Positions 14,268-34,875 of a stretch of 64,000 bases of DNA are shown piece after piece. The stretch is taken from positions 1,364,001 through 1,428,000 of the forward strand of contig NC_044019.1 of the NCBI RefSeq assembly GCF_900496995.4, written 5' to 3'. The stretch is from Aquila chrysaetos chrysaetos. Its lineage: Eukaryota; Chordata; Aves; Accipitriformes; Accipitridae. The notes beneath the pieces are model-generated. The model was not told where the DNA came from and did not search any database. It worked only from the letters and a program-made list of their open reading frames with translations. How positions within the stretch are numbered: the stretch's first letter is position 1; each line of letters starts with the position of its first letter. A program made the position numbers and the translations under genes.

Positions 14268-14433
14268 TTGGGTAGCGCCGCGCGGAGGCCCGGAGCGGGC
14301 GGGGAGAAGGCGGGCGGCCACGGAGGGCCCTCGGAGCGAGGCGGGAGGAGGAAAGGGGAAGAGATGAGCCCAGTGGCGGAGAGGAGGACAGGGCCGGGCC
14401 CCGCCACGGCGGGCCGGGCCTACTCGCACTCAC

Positions 14434-14580
14434 CGGACCCCGCACCGCCCGCGGCCTCCTCAGCAGCCAGGCGCCTCCACCTCCCTCCTCCTCCTCCTCC
14501 TCCTCACGCACTTCCGCTTCGCGCCCGCCCGCCGCCCGCCCGCGGGGGCTGCCGGGAGCCGCAGTCCGGACGCCCCGCCG
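14434..14580 (-). other. THRAP3: Probable THRAP3 non-coding exon 1
   Basis: The minus strand carries an excellent donor, GGTCCG|GTGAGTGCG, at 14433/14434, inside a CpG island just downstream of a CCAAT box and an ETS site. The only ATG in the putative exon (near 14590) opens a frame that stops quickly, so the exon should be 5' UTR. The gene identity comes from synteny: in human, THRAP3 lies next to MAP7D1 on the same strand and starts with a non-coding exon. The upper limit (transcription start) is a guess. Confidence 0.5.
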
Positions 14581-14745
14581 CGCTCATTGGTTAGCAGGGA
14601 CGGGCGGACTACAACTCCCAGCGGGCATCGCGCGGGGGGTCACATCATTTCCGTCTCCTCCCCTTCCCGCCCCTGGCTCCACGGAGAGGGCGAGGCTTCC
14701 GGCGGGGAGGGGTGGGGCTACGGGGTCTGGGCGGAAAATGGCGGC
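14508..14745 (-). promoter_or_regulatory. CpG-island promoter with ETS, CCAAT, ZNF143 and YY1 motifs
   Basis: Clustered core-promoter motifs are visible. An ETS/GABP site, CACTTCCGC, lies at 14509-14517. An inverted CCAAT box, ATTGG, lies near 14586. A close match to the ZNF143/THAP11 site (ACTACAACTCCCAGCGGGC) lies at 14608-14626. A YY1 site, AAAATGGCGGC, lies at 14735-14745. The surrounding island runs from about 13.75 to 15.1 kb. This is a housekeeping-type promoter, most likely for the minus-strand gene whose donor is at 14434. Some divergent plus-strand transcription is possible. Confidence 0.65.
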
Positions 14746-15348
14746 GGCGACCTTCGCTGGGCCGTGGCGCAGGCCGCCCCCCGACCCTCCCCGGCGTGGG
14801 CCGAGCCTCCTCCCGCACTGCCCAGCGCTTCCCCCGCCCAGGGAGGGGAGCGAGGCCGCAGAGCAGCCGGTCGCTGGACGGGGCCCCCCCCGGCCGCCCC
14901 TTCCCACCCGGGCCCTGGCAGCGTAGGCCGCGGCCCTGAGGAGGCGGAGGCCCCGGGCTCCCCGCGCCTGGCGGTGGCTGCCGGGTTCTTTCCACCAGCC
15001 CTGGGCCCGTTGCAGCTCCCGAGGGCCCAGCTGCCGGCCACCGGCTCGGAGGCCGGGCCAGGGAGGGTGCAGGGGCCTGCTGGCATGTGGGGAGGGCGGC
15101 CAGGATGAGCCAGCCGCATCCCCGCAGGGAGAAGGGAGCTGAGAGCCGACGGAGCAAACGGTGCTGGGGGGGCTCCAGGGGTGAGCCCTGAAACCGGGGG
15201 TAAACCCACCCCACTGCTGCCGGGGGGGGCCAGGAGAGCTGCCAGCCCCATGGAGCACTGAGGCACGGCCGCCTGCCCGCCAGCAGCATGGTTTCCGTCC
15301 CCCCCGGGGACACGGTGAGGCGAGGCAAGGCGAGGGCGGTTGTCCACT

Positions 15349-15354
15349 TTTATT
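15349..15354 (-). terminator. MAP7D1: Polyadenylation signal of MAP7D1
   Basis: An AATAAA hexamer on the minus strand (TTTATT at 15349-15354) lies about 600 bases past the MAP7D1 stop codon. The intervening 3' UTR includes a U-rich tract corresponding to the A-run near 15705-15725. Cleavage would fall near 15.33 kb, only about 0.7 kb before the THRAP3 promoter motifs. Confidence 0.7.
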
Positions 15355-15958
15355 GTTCGCAAAGGTTGTCCAGATGCATAACACTGTCACGACGGCACGG
15401 AGAGCAACGTGGCGCCGGCCAGGCCCCGGGCCACGCAGACATGCGTGGGGATGTGGGGACGGGGAGCGACCTCCCCCCGGCCGGGCTGCGGCCCTTCTCC
15501 CTGCGAGCCCCGGGCAGCCCTGAATCCTCCCGCCCCACGCAGGGCCGGGCCAGGCGAGCATCCCCGATGTCTGGCCGAGCTCTATTTACAGTATTCACAT
15601 ACATTGTACCCAGCAAGTTAAATAACTACATTATTACACCACACGTCTGGGGCGGCTCTGGCAGGCTGCTAGGGTGGGGGTGTCAGTCTGATAAGGTGCA
15701 TATTTAAAAAAAAAAAAAAAAAAAAGAAATAAGAACGAAGAGAGAAACCAGGTGTCCCTGCAGCGGGCAGGGGGCCGGCGGCCGCCTCGCCGAGGCCCCA
15801 CACTGCCCGGGCCCCCCACGGCAGGGCCGGGCACGCGTGGCGGGGCGGGGGGGAGCGGCGAGGTTTTTCTTCTGACAACAGCTACGGTTCTGCGCGGGCG
15901 TCCGGAGTCGGGGACGTGTGCGGTGACCCCCGCGGGGACGTCTGCCAGGGCCAGGCCC

Positions 15959-24315
<8,357 letters not shown>

Positions 24316-24599
24316 CTGCAACGCAGGCAGAGCAGAACAGACGGTCACTCAGTGCGGGAGCCCCGGGCAGCCCCGTCCCCCCCCAAACACAGCCCTCGGG
24401 GGATGCAGCCCTGTACCCCCCAAACACAGCCCTCGGGAGCAAGGCTGTCCCTGGCCGCCGGGGCTGGGGACAGTCCCCTGGTCCCCCCGGGAGAAGGCAG
24501 CGGGACCCCCACCCGAGCCCCGCCGCTGCCCCCATCTTGGGGAGCGCCTTCGCCACCCCATGCCGGGTGCCAGGCGCCGGGTGCACAATGCACAGAGGG

Positions 24600-24870
24600 A
24601 ACCGGCCGGGGCTCCGCCAGGCACCGCCGCCACAAAGCCGCCCTTCTTCCCCCGACAGCTGCCGCCCCGGCCCCGCTGCGGGGGGACGCGGGGACAGAGA
24701 CCCCACGCGGGCACGGGGACCCACACGCTTCCCCGCCGCTCTTCCCGGAGGATGCGGGGCCGCTTCCGCCGGTGCTCGCGGCATGGCCGGAGGCAGGATG
24801 GGCGCGGGCCCCCGCGGCCTGACGTCACCGCTCCGGCCCTATGTCCCCCAGCACCGCGCCATGCTGTGGC
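24600..24870 (-). promoter_or_regulatory. CpG-rich segment with perfect CRE, possible MAP7D1 promoter
   Basis: A CpG-rich block about 0.5 kb upstream of MAP7D1 exon 2 contains a palindromic CRE, TGACGTCA, at 24820-24827. It also contains a minus-strand ATG at 24784 in a GCC-ATG context. I found no convincing donor that would join that ATG to exon 2 in phase. It may be an alternative promoter or just an intronic CpG block. Confidence 0.35.
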
Positions 24871-27800
24871 CAGGCCCGAGCACAGCCATGAACTCATGGC
24901 CAAGGAATGTACACGAGGCCGCCGCCGCCACCAGCAAACAGCCCCCTCCTCGCGTGGCACCCGGCCGCTCGCTGCCCCGCCGTGGGGTGGACGGGGGGCA
25001 CGGCGCCTGCTCTGTGTACCCCAAGGGGAGCAGCCCGGGGAATCCCCCCCCACGTCCCGGCCAGCCCCAGGGAAGCCCGGCAGCTGGGGACCCCGGGGGA
25101 CCCCGCTACACGCCCCGGCACTGGGGACAGAGACATGGTGCCAGCCACCCTGCGAAGCCACAGCACGTGCCCTCTGCACAGGGTGGATGGGCCAGGACCG
25201 CCTGCGGTGACCAGCAGTGGTCATCCCCCCCGCCCCAGTTAACCAGCCCTTTAGCAAATGCACCTCTGGGGTACGTGCCCAGGACCACAGCCCCGACCCC
25301 AACGCAGCGGGCAGTGCCGTCGCTCCTGCCCAGGAATGACGCCCGACCCGCCCTGGTGCTGCGGGCACCCAGCTCCAGCCCCGCGGGCACCGCTGCAGTG
25401 CATGACCCCAGCTCTGGCAGCGCGGCATGGTGGGGACACCAGCGACCGGCACCCGCTGGCCTCGGCGAGCGGCTCTTGCCACGGGGTGATGTCACACACC
25501 GGGCTCGGCCGTGTTTGCAGAGCTCTCCACAATCTTCGGCGAGGGGCAAAGTGTGGGCTCTGCAAACACGGGCTGGCGCCGCTCCTCCACCCTGCGCCGG
25601 AGCCCGCCGAGCCCAGGGGCAGCCCCAGACTGCCGGGGAAGGCACCGCCAGCCCCCCCTGCACCGTGGGCATGGGTGCACCCCTGGCCCTATGGTCCCCC
25701 AGCACCCTCACCGGGGTGCAGCACCCACAGCAGCACCCGCCCGCCCACGGAGGGGCTGGGGGTCCTGCTGCAGCCCGCCAGCAGGCCAGGGCTCGTGCTA
25801 GCAGGGTTCACCCACCCTGGGATCCACGGGGGACACGGCCAGCCCCGGCCCCCCCGCAGACCCCGGCAGCCTTCCGGGTATTTTCTGCCGCAGGAAGCCG
25901 GCCCATCCCCTGGCTTCGATCCTGCAAATCCCACATCCCCATCGCTGCACCCCGCGAGGTGGCCATGATCCTGATGCGCAGCCGGAAAGGTGCTGGGGCT
26001 GCAGCCGGGAGGTCCCCTGCCCCAATTCCCTAGATCGGCACCCGCGGGCACGGGGGCTCGGCGGCCCCGCAGGCTCCAGCTCTGAGGACGATACCCGCGA
26101 TGGCACCGTGTGTATCCCAGCTCAGAGAGGTGACGCTGCTGGGTGCTGCCCGCAGGGCCGCCAGCCGAGCAAAATCTTCAAGGGCAGGCTGACACCTCCG
26201 AGCAGATGGGAATACCTCCTGCAGCCTCGGACGTGTGGGGAGCGGTGCGGGGGTATGGCGGGTGCCTCCTGCCACCCCGTGGCGCCGGGCACGGAGCCCT
26301 GGGCACAGCCCTGGGCAGGATTCGTCCAACCCCACTAGCCAGAAGGACAGCAGCACCCGTGGCCAGGGCAGGGCTGCCGGGCACGGCCAAAACCCCAGCA
26401 TGCGGCCAGGACCAGCCCTGCCGCCATCTGTCCCTGTCGCTGCTCCAGCGCGGCAGCTGCCCTGAAACCCAACGCTGCCTGCGCCCAGGCGGCGCGGGCG
26501 TCCCCTCTCCCCCGGCCAGGGCATTCCGCAGGGGATTAGCTCCCCGGACCCCAGACACGCAGGCACGGCTCCCCTGCAGCCCCCAGCCCGGTGCTGCTGG
26601 CACCGGGACGGCGCTGTGCCCAGCCACGGGCCACGGCCACAGGGCGAGGTGCTGCCCCTCAATGTCACGTCACCCAGCTCATCCCACCTCCTCCAGTGGG
26701 TCCATGTGGCACCGGCACCCGCACCAGCAAGCACCGCTGGCACCTCCAGCCCGGCACTGCCCGGTGCGACGTTGCTCCGTGGCCAGCACATGGCTGGGGA
26801 TGCTCAGCCAGGCAGAGGCTAATTCCCCGGTGCCGTGAAGCGAGAGCACATCGAGGCCCTGCGGGGTGCTCCGGTCGGAAGGCAAGCAGCCCTCGTTAAC
26901 CGTCCGCTGCGCATCCCCGCAGGGCGCTTCCCACGAGGGCGGGGGGGGGGCACCCGCGCCACTTTAACCTCAGCTCCCCCCGGCCGCCATAGCCTCACGT
27001 TCCCGCTCTGCGGCACGGCCGGAGCCCACCACGGGATGCTCTGCATGCAGTACCTGCCCGGGGCTGGGGGCATCGGACGGAACCCACCCCTACGCAGGGA
27101 GGAGAGGAGGGCAGGGCTGGCGGGCACAGCAGGGGCCCGTTGGTGGCAGTTGCAAAGCCACCCAAAGGGGCTGGGGTCACGGGGGGTGGCTGGCGGACCC
27201 CGGCCACCCTGGCCATTGCACAAGTCCCTGCGATGCCCAGGGACAGGGTCCTGAGGGGAACCCCAGCCCCGAGAGCCACCACCGGCTCCCTGCAGCCCGT
27301 GGGGACACCGGTGTGCCCAATGCGCCCTTCGGCCCTTCCTGGTGCGGCTGTCCCCCCACCTCCACGGCAGCCCCACGGCCATGCCAGAGGAGGGGGAAGG
27401 ATGGGTCTCGGGGCTTCTCCTCATTGCCAACAGGTCCCTGTGCTGAGCAGGGAGGCAGCCGTGGCCCCAAGGCCACGATTGCTCTGCGGGTGCTGGGTCC
27501 GGCAGGCAGAGCGGCTGCCCGAGGCCACTGGCGTGCCATGGGGTGCATGGGAGGGTTCAAAGCCCTGGGGGTGCTCAGAGCCCCGGCGCTGCTCCCAGTC
27601 CCGCTCTGCCTCGTCACGTCTCAGACGTGCTTCGGAGCCGAGCCCTGTCCCGTCCCACCCAGCTCCCGGGATTCCCCTCGCACCTGGATGACAGGGACAG
27701 CGAGCAAGCATCCCCGGCACAGCCCCGGCACGTCCCGGCCGCGGGCGCAGCGCTGACGCACACCCTCGGCCCCGGCTCGCATGCATGGGCAGGGAGACAC

Positions 27801-29700
27801 AGGTGATGCGCAGATCAAGCACCAGCAGCACCGCACCACGGGGGTGGCCAGTGCCCCCCCGGCAGCCACCGACAGCAATGACGCCCGGTCCCCCGTGGAG
27901 AGGGGGGGTCCCTGTGGTGCTGCTGCCCACAGCCACCCGCACCCTGGCTCCAGGCAGCACGGGTGCTGTAGCCTAAGGCTGGCTCCTCTCCCCGCCGGCT
28001 TACAGCCAGCAAAACACAGCCGGCAGCGCCGGGGCAGGTCAGGCACCGTCCCACGGCGGCCCACGCGCTGCCCGGAGCTCCGCTTCGGGGACGGGCCTCC
28101 AGGGCCAGGCAGGAGCAGGGCAGGAGGGGCACAGGCAGCAGCGCAGCCGGGAGGGCATGGCCGGATGCTCGCGGTGGGTGCTGGGGAGCAAGGGACATGG
28201 CAGGGCATTGCCCACCCGGCTGGGGCCACACTGCCTTTCCACCCGCTCCTGGCAGGGCTGGTTCGGGAGGGGGCTGCGCCCGCTGCCCAGCTAACCTCCC
28301 CAGCATGGAGGACCAGCCCCCCTTCCTGGGGTCCACACTCCTCCGAGGCACCGGGGGCATGGGGGCAGCCATGGAGGAACCGCGCCAGCCCCTGGCAGAG
28401 GCCGCCGAGCTCCTGCGGCTCAGCAGCCAGCCGGCGGTGACGTGCCAGGCCGAAGAGCAGCAAGGGGAACTTGGGAGATGGGATCTCGTGGCCAGAGCGG
28501 GGCCAGAGCCGGGGAGTTTCCAGGGTTTAAAATACACGCGGAGGAAAAAGCCTGAGCTGCTGCTGTGCCCCGGCACCCCCACAGCAAACTTTCCGTTTGG
28601 CTGCGGTCACGGCACAGCCCCCAGCAGAGCGAGGGCAGGGGCAGGCAGCACCTGCCTGCCATCCATCTGGGCAGCGCCGGCAGCAGCGACAGGAGGTGCC
28701 CTCGTCCTTGGGGTGACCCGTGCGGAGCCGCCAGCGCCGAGGGCAGCCGGCCCAGCCGTGCTCCCGAAAACCTGTCTGCTAGCATCACGCTGGGAAAACA
28801 GAAACCTGGCTCAAAGGCAGGGCAGGGGGCTCTGCGCCTGCTGGGATCCGGCCTCTCGGGGAGCAGGTGCCCAGCACCTCCGAAAAATGGGTCCTGAGCC
28901 TCACAACGCGGATGCGGGCACCTACCGGGGCTGGGGCCGTGCGGGATCCGGCTCCGCTCCCAGCAGGCTGCCTGTGCTGCTGCCCGTCCCTGCTCAGAGC
29001 CCTTCGACGAGCGAGAGCTGCGCTAACTATTTTGGACATGGCACCACGGGACTGTCACATCACCGCTCCGCACGTCGCATCACGTTGCTCTGACGGTTTC
29101 GCAGCAGCAGCTCTGCTGGCGTCCCCGCACTGGGAGAGCTCCCGAGCTGCCTGCTCCCAAACACAGGCGCTGGCTGGCAACCAGCTCGCCCTGCACCCTC
29201 CCTCTCCGCCGTGCCGGAGGGAGAAGGGCTGGAGAAGCCAAGGCAAACCCAGATAAGAACAAACCCCTGCCTGCTCCCTGCCGTGGTCCTCGCCCCTCTG
29301 CCTGCCCGCAGGGCGGCATCCCACCCGGGTGGCTCCGCAGGGCGACGCTGCCCCGTCTGCCCTCTGCCAGCCCCTTTCCCCCCCCAGCACCACCAGCTGC
29401 CCCACACCACGGTGGGTCCCGGTGCCTGGATTGCAACCCCGGCCCTACTGGCGACCAGAACACGGCGCATCTGGGGAGGCCAGGGGCTCCGACCCACGCT
29501 GGGCAGCGAGACCTGGAGGGAGCAGCCTGGGCTGCTCAGCCATGTGGGTCACCCAAATGAGAAGGATCGGGGATGGTCCCCGGAGCGGGATGTGCTGCAG
29601 AGCCGCCCGCGCTCCCCCAGCACCGTCCTCTGCTCACGGTAGAGAGCCAAGCACCTCCCCGCAGCGGGAAACCAAACCACGCAGGGGGTACGGGGGGCCC
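24870..29700. other. Gene-free stretch, probably MAP7D1 intron 1
   Basis: This is GC-rich DNA with many chance open frames on both strands and no frame I can tie to a known protein. If MAP7D1 starts in the CpG island at 29.7-31.6 kb, this is its first intron; otherwise it is upstream flank. No repeat family was recognised. Confidence 0.5.
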
Positions 29701-29739
29701 GGCTGACCGCAGAAGAGGCCGGCGCGGCCGGGAGCAGCC

Positions 29740-31570
29740 AGCCCCCCTCCCCGGGCAGCGATGGCCTCAAGAGGGAAGGAAAGGCAGAGCCGGGCTGCGC
29801 GCCGGGGCGGGCGGGAAGGCTGCGGAGGCGGCGAGCGGGACACAGACAATATGTCTGCAGCGCAGGACGCGCCGTTCGGGCAGCGCAGCCGGGGATCTGC
29901 AGCCGGTTTGTTCAAGAGCCGCCGAGAAAGGGCGAGCGGCATTTCGGCATTGCCGGGAGCCGGCAGCGATCTCTCCCCGCCTGCGAAGGCCCGGGCGGCC
30001 GCGGGCGATGAATCACGGGCCCGGTGGCGGGCACCGGGGACGAGGGGGAGGGGAGCCGCCTCTCCTCTTCCTCCATCGGTGGGAAGCAGCTCTGCCACGG
30101 AGCCCTGCTTAGTCACAGCCCCGCGCTGAGAGCGAGCGGCCCGGCGGGGCCAAAGAGCGCTTGGCTGGAGCCCTGCAAAGAAGAGCCAAAACAAACCCTC
30201 GCCCCGAGACTCGGCCCCGCCAGCCACCGCCCTCCCCGGTCCCCCGAGCCGAGGGCCGGAGGCAGAGTTCATCCTGGGGCAGCGATGGGACTGGACCGGC
30301 TGGGACGTGTCCCGAGTCCCCGTGGCGGGAGGCGAGGGCAGCCGGCTCCGGGCAGGCGGGGGGGGGGGGGGCAACCCCTGCACCCCTCAAAACCCACCGG
30401 CAGCGGCTTCTGCCCCAGCCAGTGCCAGTCACCCCTGCTCGCCCCCCCAGCCAGGCTGCCGGACAGGCGGTGACCCCGGCACAACCAGGGCGCGGACCCC
30501 AGGGCCACCCACGCCCCACAGCGCGAGTGGGGCTGCCCTGGCATGCAGGCAGGCCCCCCCCCCCGCCCTGGCCACCCCCCAGAGCAGCCTGTCGGGCCAG
30601 GGCGTCGGGACCCGGCACCACATGCGGCAGCGGGACTGGGGGGGGGGGGGGCTCGGGGCCCGGCCGGCATCGCCCACCGGCTGGTGGGGAAGAGCAGGGG
30701 CAGGCGCCGCCGGCCCCGACACCCCCCCCGCCATGGCGGGGCCGCCCCCGGGAGGGCTCCCCAAGGGCAGCTCCCCCTGCACCCCCCGGCGGCGGGGCCG
30801 GGGGCTGCGCGACTCCGTCCCACCCCAAGATGGAGGGGCCGTGCCCGGGCTTTGTCCCTCCCGGCAAGAGACCCCCCCACCACCACCACCCCCCGGCCCC
30901 CAGCCCCGGCAGCGCGTCCCCCCCACCCCCCCGCCACCTCCACGGCTCCTCCACCGCCTCCCCGGGCCCCCGCCCCGCTCCGCCGCCCGAGCGGCTCCAC
31001 GGGCGGCCCCGCCGCATCCCCCGGGCCCGGCCGCAGCGGCATCCCCGCCGGCATCCCCCCACGGCCGGCTCCCGCTCCCCCACGCCCGGCTCCGGCTCCC
31101 GCTCCCCGCCGCGGCTCGGCTCCCGCCTCCCCCCCTCCGGGCTACGGCGGGAGCGGGAGGGAAGGGGAAAGGCGAAGAAGAAGAAGCCGGGAGAGGGTAA
31201 AAGAGGAGAGTACATGGGGGAGGGGGCTGGGGCTCGACGGAGAGGCTCAATCTCCATGGAGTGGCGGGAGGAGCGAGGGATGGCGAGCCAGTGGACGAAG
31301 CGCGCCGTGCGAGCGAGCGCCCCCCGCTCCCCCCGGCCCGGCGGGGGAGGACGCACGGCGCTCCCCGCCCCGGCCCCGGCCGCGCATCCCGCCCGGCCCC
31401 GCGGCCCCGGGCTGGGGGGGGGGGGGGGGGGGCGAGCAAGGGGATGCTCTCTGCCCGGGCTTGCCTCGCCCCTGCCCCCAAAGGCGGCTGTCCGCAGCCC
31501 GGGCCCGGCACCGCGGCTCTCCGCAGGGCTCCCGCCCGCCGGGTCTCGGCCGCCCTCCCGGCAGCCAAGG
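29740..31570 (-). promoter_or_regulatory. MAP7D1: Large CpG island, probable MAP7D1 5' end
   Basis: A CpG island of about 1.8 kb has dense CpGs and several long G runs (for example 30358-30371 and 31414-31432). It lies about 6 kb upstream of MAP7D1 exon 2, a spacing that fits the long first intron I recall for human MAP7D1. Several minus-strand ATGs (near 31256 and 31054) open long frames, but no donor clearly supplies the phase exon 2 needs. The exact exon 1 is therefore left open. Confidence 0.5.
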
Positions 31571-34500
31571 CTGGGACCCCACGCCCGTCACCCCGGCCTC
31601 AGGCCTGCCCTGCTACCTGCAACCGCAGCGCCCAGCATCCTCCAGCTTGGCTCGGGCACTCATCCGTCTCTGGCCCCTCCTCTCCCAGATTCTGGGGCCT
31701 GCACCCACTCTTCCCACTTCCCACATTTTAGGATGCTCCGGTCACCCGCAAAGCCCTGGCCCTGCGGCAGACGCCCACTGCCCTGCCCTGCCCTGCCCTC
31801 GCCGTGGCCGGAGCCACGACCAGCACCGCAATGCGCAGCCAGCGCCACTCGGATCAGCTGCCCGATTTCCAGGCACCCCAAAGAAACATCGATTTCCCCT
31901 CCCGGACCCCCACCTCGGCTGCTCCTGAGGCCTCGAAGCTGCTTCCCTCGCCACCCACCCGTCGCATGTGAGCCTTAGTCACCGCCAGCAGCAGCCCCCC
32001 CGCTCCTGGGGGTGAGGGCTTCGCCCCCACACATCCCACCCTGCCTTGATAACAAGCAGATAAGGAGAGGCCTCCCCCGCTTCCCAGACAAGAGCAGAGG
32101 CCTCGGCTCAGCCCTGCTCAGTGGTGAAACTCCTCCTGGCCTTGCAAGAAGCAGGGGTGGGCCAGGAGCGCGGCCCCCATCCCTGCCCCACGCAGCATCC
32201 CACGGGGCGGCCGGAGCACACACACCCCGGGCACGGGTGCCTGCCCGCTGCAGCAGCACATCCGAGGGCAGTGGACATGCAGGCAGCAGCAGCCGGGGGG
32301 GAAACACCGCTTAGGGCATTGCAGGGGCAGCAGGAGCCAGGGACACCTCCCTGTTCGCTGCATGGCTGGCCCGGCCCGGGGCACCCTGCAAAGCACCAGT
32401 CTCCCGGGTTCACGGGGACGACGAACAGATTCGGTTTTCTGTGGGCAGCGCCCATCAGAGATGCCTGTTTTAGGGATGATATCACCGCAGGGCCAGGAGA
32501 TCCCCTGCCACCCCATCCTCCTTCACCTACCAGGCAAACAGGTTTCCCGAAATCCCAGCCCTCTCCTCCGGAAGCGTGTTCCTCTGACTCAGGGGATGGG
32601 GAGCGGGCAGGAGGGCTCCTCGGCAGACGGGGCAGCCCCGCTCTGTGCCACTGCAGAGGATGCCGTATGGCCCAAACCGCCCCGAACGCCCCAGAGTCCC
32701 GAACTGCGGTCAAGCCACCACCTTCCCCCAGTCCCCGGCCCTGCCACCCCGCCGGCTGCTCGCCCAGCTCAGCCAGAGCAGAGGCTTCCCCGAAACTCCT
32801 GGCAGCCTCACCCACTGGCTGACTCCCCGCCGGGGAATGCTGCGGGGCCGAGCCACGGCTCCAGGAGCTGTGCAGCCCCGGGGGGATGGCAGGGGACAGG
32901 AGCGCACGTGGCACAGGAGCGTGTCCCAGTGAACCCACAAACACAGGGGACACCCCAAGACAGGGAAGGGGAACAGTCCCACTTGCACGCCTGCATGGCC
33001 GAGCCTCCGAGGAGGCTGCAGCAGTCCCATGGCCCCTTATTTCCATGGCACGCAAGGGACCTGGCAGAGCAGGGCTGGGGCCACCCCATGACCTGCTCCG
33101 AGGGTGCCGTTGGGCAACTTCCAAAGCCCCTTTGCCTGGCAGGGTCACGGCCCTGTGGGTCCCAGCAGGGCAGGCAGGGAGCCCAGCACAGCATCGCCCA
33201 GAACGGACGAGCATCCCGGGGCTCCAGGACAGCCTGGCACCCAGTCCAGCCATGCCCATGCTTCTTCTCCCCACCACGGGGCCAGCCTGGAGCAGGGGGC
33301 ATGGTGAGGAAGGGGCAATGGTGGGCGTACAGGGCCTGCGGCTGTGCTCCACTGGTGCTCCCGATGCGGGCAGCGATGCAGAGGGCTCCTGGCTGCTGTG
33401 CCAGCCCGAGTCGATGGGCTTACACAACAAGCAGAGCATTGATCGATCGCTCCACTGCAGGCAGAGCCCCGCTGCGTCGGGGTTCCTGGGTGCAGCCCCC
33501 CCTTTCCCGTGGTGCTGGGAACAGCCACCCTCCCCGCGCTGATGGAAAATCCGATGAGCTCATGATGAGCATGCTGCCCGGCCCCAGCAGCTGCATGCCC
33601 CAGAGCTCCCCGTGCTCCTCAGCCCCTCGGCGTGGGGTGCAATGCTGCCACGGCTCCCTCGAGCCGGCCTGGGGAGGGGGCTGCACCCAGAGGGCTGGGG
33701 CCCAGCCATGGCTCTAGCCCCCACAGCATGCCCAGTGCCTCACCCTGATGCTGCCTGTGGGGAGCCAACAGGGTGCCGAGCACCCCCAAATCAAAGGATA
33801 ATTACAGCTGCGGCTCAGTCACTGCCCCGCCAGCGCGAGCCGACACCGTGGGAGGCTGGGTACAAACAGGGATGAGGACGGCAAACAAACCCTGCCGGCA
33901 TCCCCGGGCAAAGTACCGCGCAGGACACCCCATCCCACCCGCTCCCACACCGCTCCCCACCCCTCTGTCCCACACCTCCCTCCTCTGACCCCAGGACTTT
34001 GTCCCCACCCCAGGCTGCTCCCACCCTGCTGCTCTGCGTGGGGCGGTTTCGGGGTCCACACAGGGCAGTGGTACCACGGCCATGAGGGCTGATCTGAACC
34101 CCTGCCCCCAAAATGCTCCAGCTGACCCCCACTAGCTATGGGGCAGTGACCCAGCAGGAACCCAGGGACAAGGGTCTGTCCCTGCATCCTGCCCCGGAGC
34201 ACACGGCTGCGGTACCAGCCTGTCGCCGGCAGTGTGCCGGGGCAGCCACCAGCCCCTGAGCATCTTGCCACGGGGCCAGCATCACGGCTGGCTGCAAAGC
34301 CCTGCTGCTGCAGGACAGTCCCCTGTGGGTGCAGGTGACAAATGGGCCAGTGATGGGCTGAGCCCTGCCCTGCCCTGCCGCAGCCCTCACCCGCTCTGTA
34401 ATTATCCCAGGCCGCATCTGTAATTAGCGCCCTGATGTCATGGTGTCAGGCCTGGGCAGCCCCACGCACTCCCCGCCAGCCCCACCTTGGCCTCCAGCCC

Positions 34501-34860
34501 CAGCGCTGAAGGAGATCCCAGCCCTCCAACGCCGTCCCGAGGAGCTCCTGCCTGTCTCTGGCTATCCGCGCTCCCCACTAGCATCGCTGCTGGACCCCCA
34601 TCCCATCCCTGCCCTGCAGCACCCGAGCTGCTGTAGGGCTGGATCTGGCCCCCTGGCCGGTGCAGGGCTCTGCCGCTCCCCACTCCTCGCCGTGCTGGCC
34701 CTGCCGGCTGGCTGCACGGCTGCCACCCTCCTGGGGACGGATCCTGCCTGGGCAGGAGAGCGGCCACCCCCTGCCCTCCTGAGCCCCCCAGCCTGGGGCT
34801 GAAGGCAGCGCTGCCGGTCCCCCACCCCCCTCAGCACAGGGAATGTGCTGGAGCGGCCCC
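31570..34860. other. Intergenic stretch between MAP7D1 island and GH3 gene
   Basis: I see no exon, RNA gene or known repeat here. Open frames are GC-driven and lack splice-bounded coding signals. The likely function is only spacing and flanking regulation. Confidence 0.5.
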
Positions 34861-34865
34861 GGCAG

Positions 34866-34875
34866 CTATAAATAG
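34866..34875 (+). promoter_or_regulatory. Isolated TATA box (CTATAAATAG)
   Basis: A strong plus-strand TATA box lies in GC-rich DNA about 230 bases beyond the polyadenylation signal of the minus-strand GH3 gene. It points toward that gene, so use of it would give antisense RNA across the GH3 3' end. The inverse reading, CTATTTATAG, also fits an A/T-rich element without promoter function. Confidence 0.3.

Larger units (their letters stand above)
1..14433 (-). other. THRAP3: Presumed THRAP3 intron 1 (AT-rich, no certain exon)
   Basis: This stretch lies downstream of the CpG-island promoter at 14.4-14.75 kb on the minus strand. Human THRAP3 follows MAP7D1 in the same orientation and has a non-coding first exon and a large first intron, so the simplest reading is THRAP3 intron 1. 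No Arg/Ser-rich THRAP3 coding exon is visible in any frame. The DNA is AT-rich, with A or T homopolymers of 18-25 bases at 543-560, 6688-6709, 8288-8312, 10176-10194 and 11089-11112. No CR1 copy was recognised. The assignment is by synteny only. A separate minus-strand gene nested here cannot be excluded; see the candidate exons at 680-707, 3928-4073 and 12637-12819. Confidence 0.5.

Noticed and set aside
28197-29093. 298-codon plus-strand open frame including MEDQPPFLGS
   Set aside because: No recognisable domain, no splice-supported gene context and ordinary length for this GC content.
30109-31568. Minus-strand open frames up to 415 codons in the CpG island
   Set aside because: Possible MAP7D1 exon 1 territory, but no donor gives the phase exon 2 requires and no similarity to the human N-terminus was seen, so no start was assigned.
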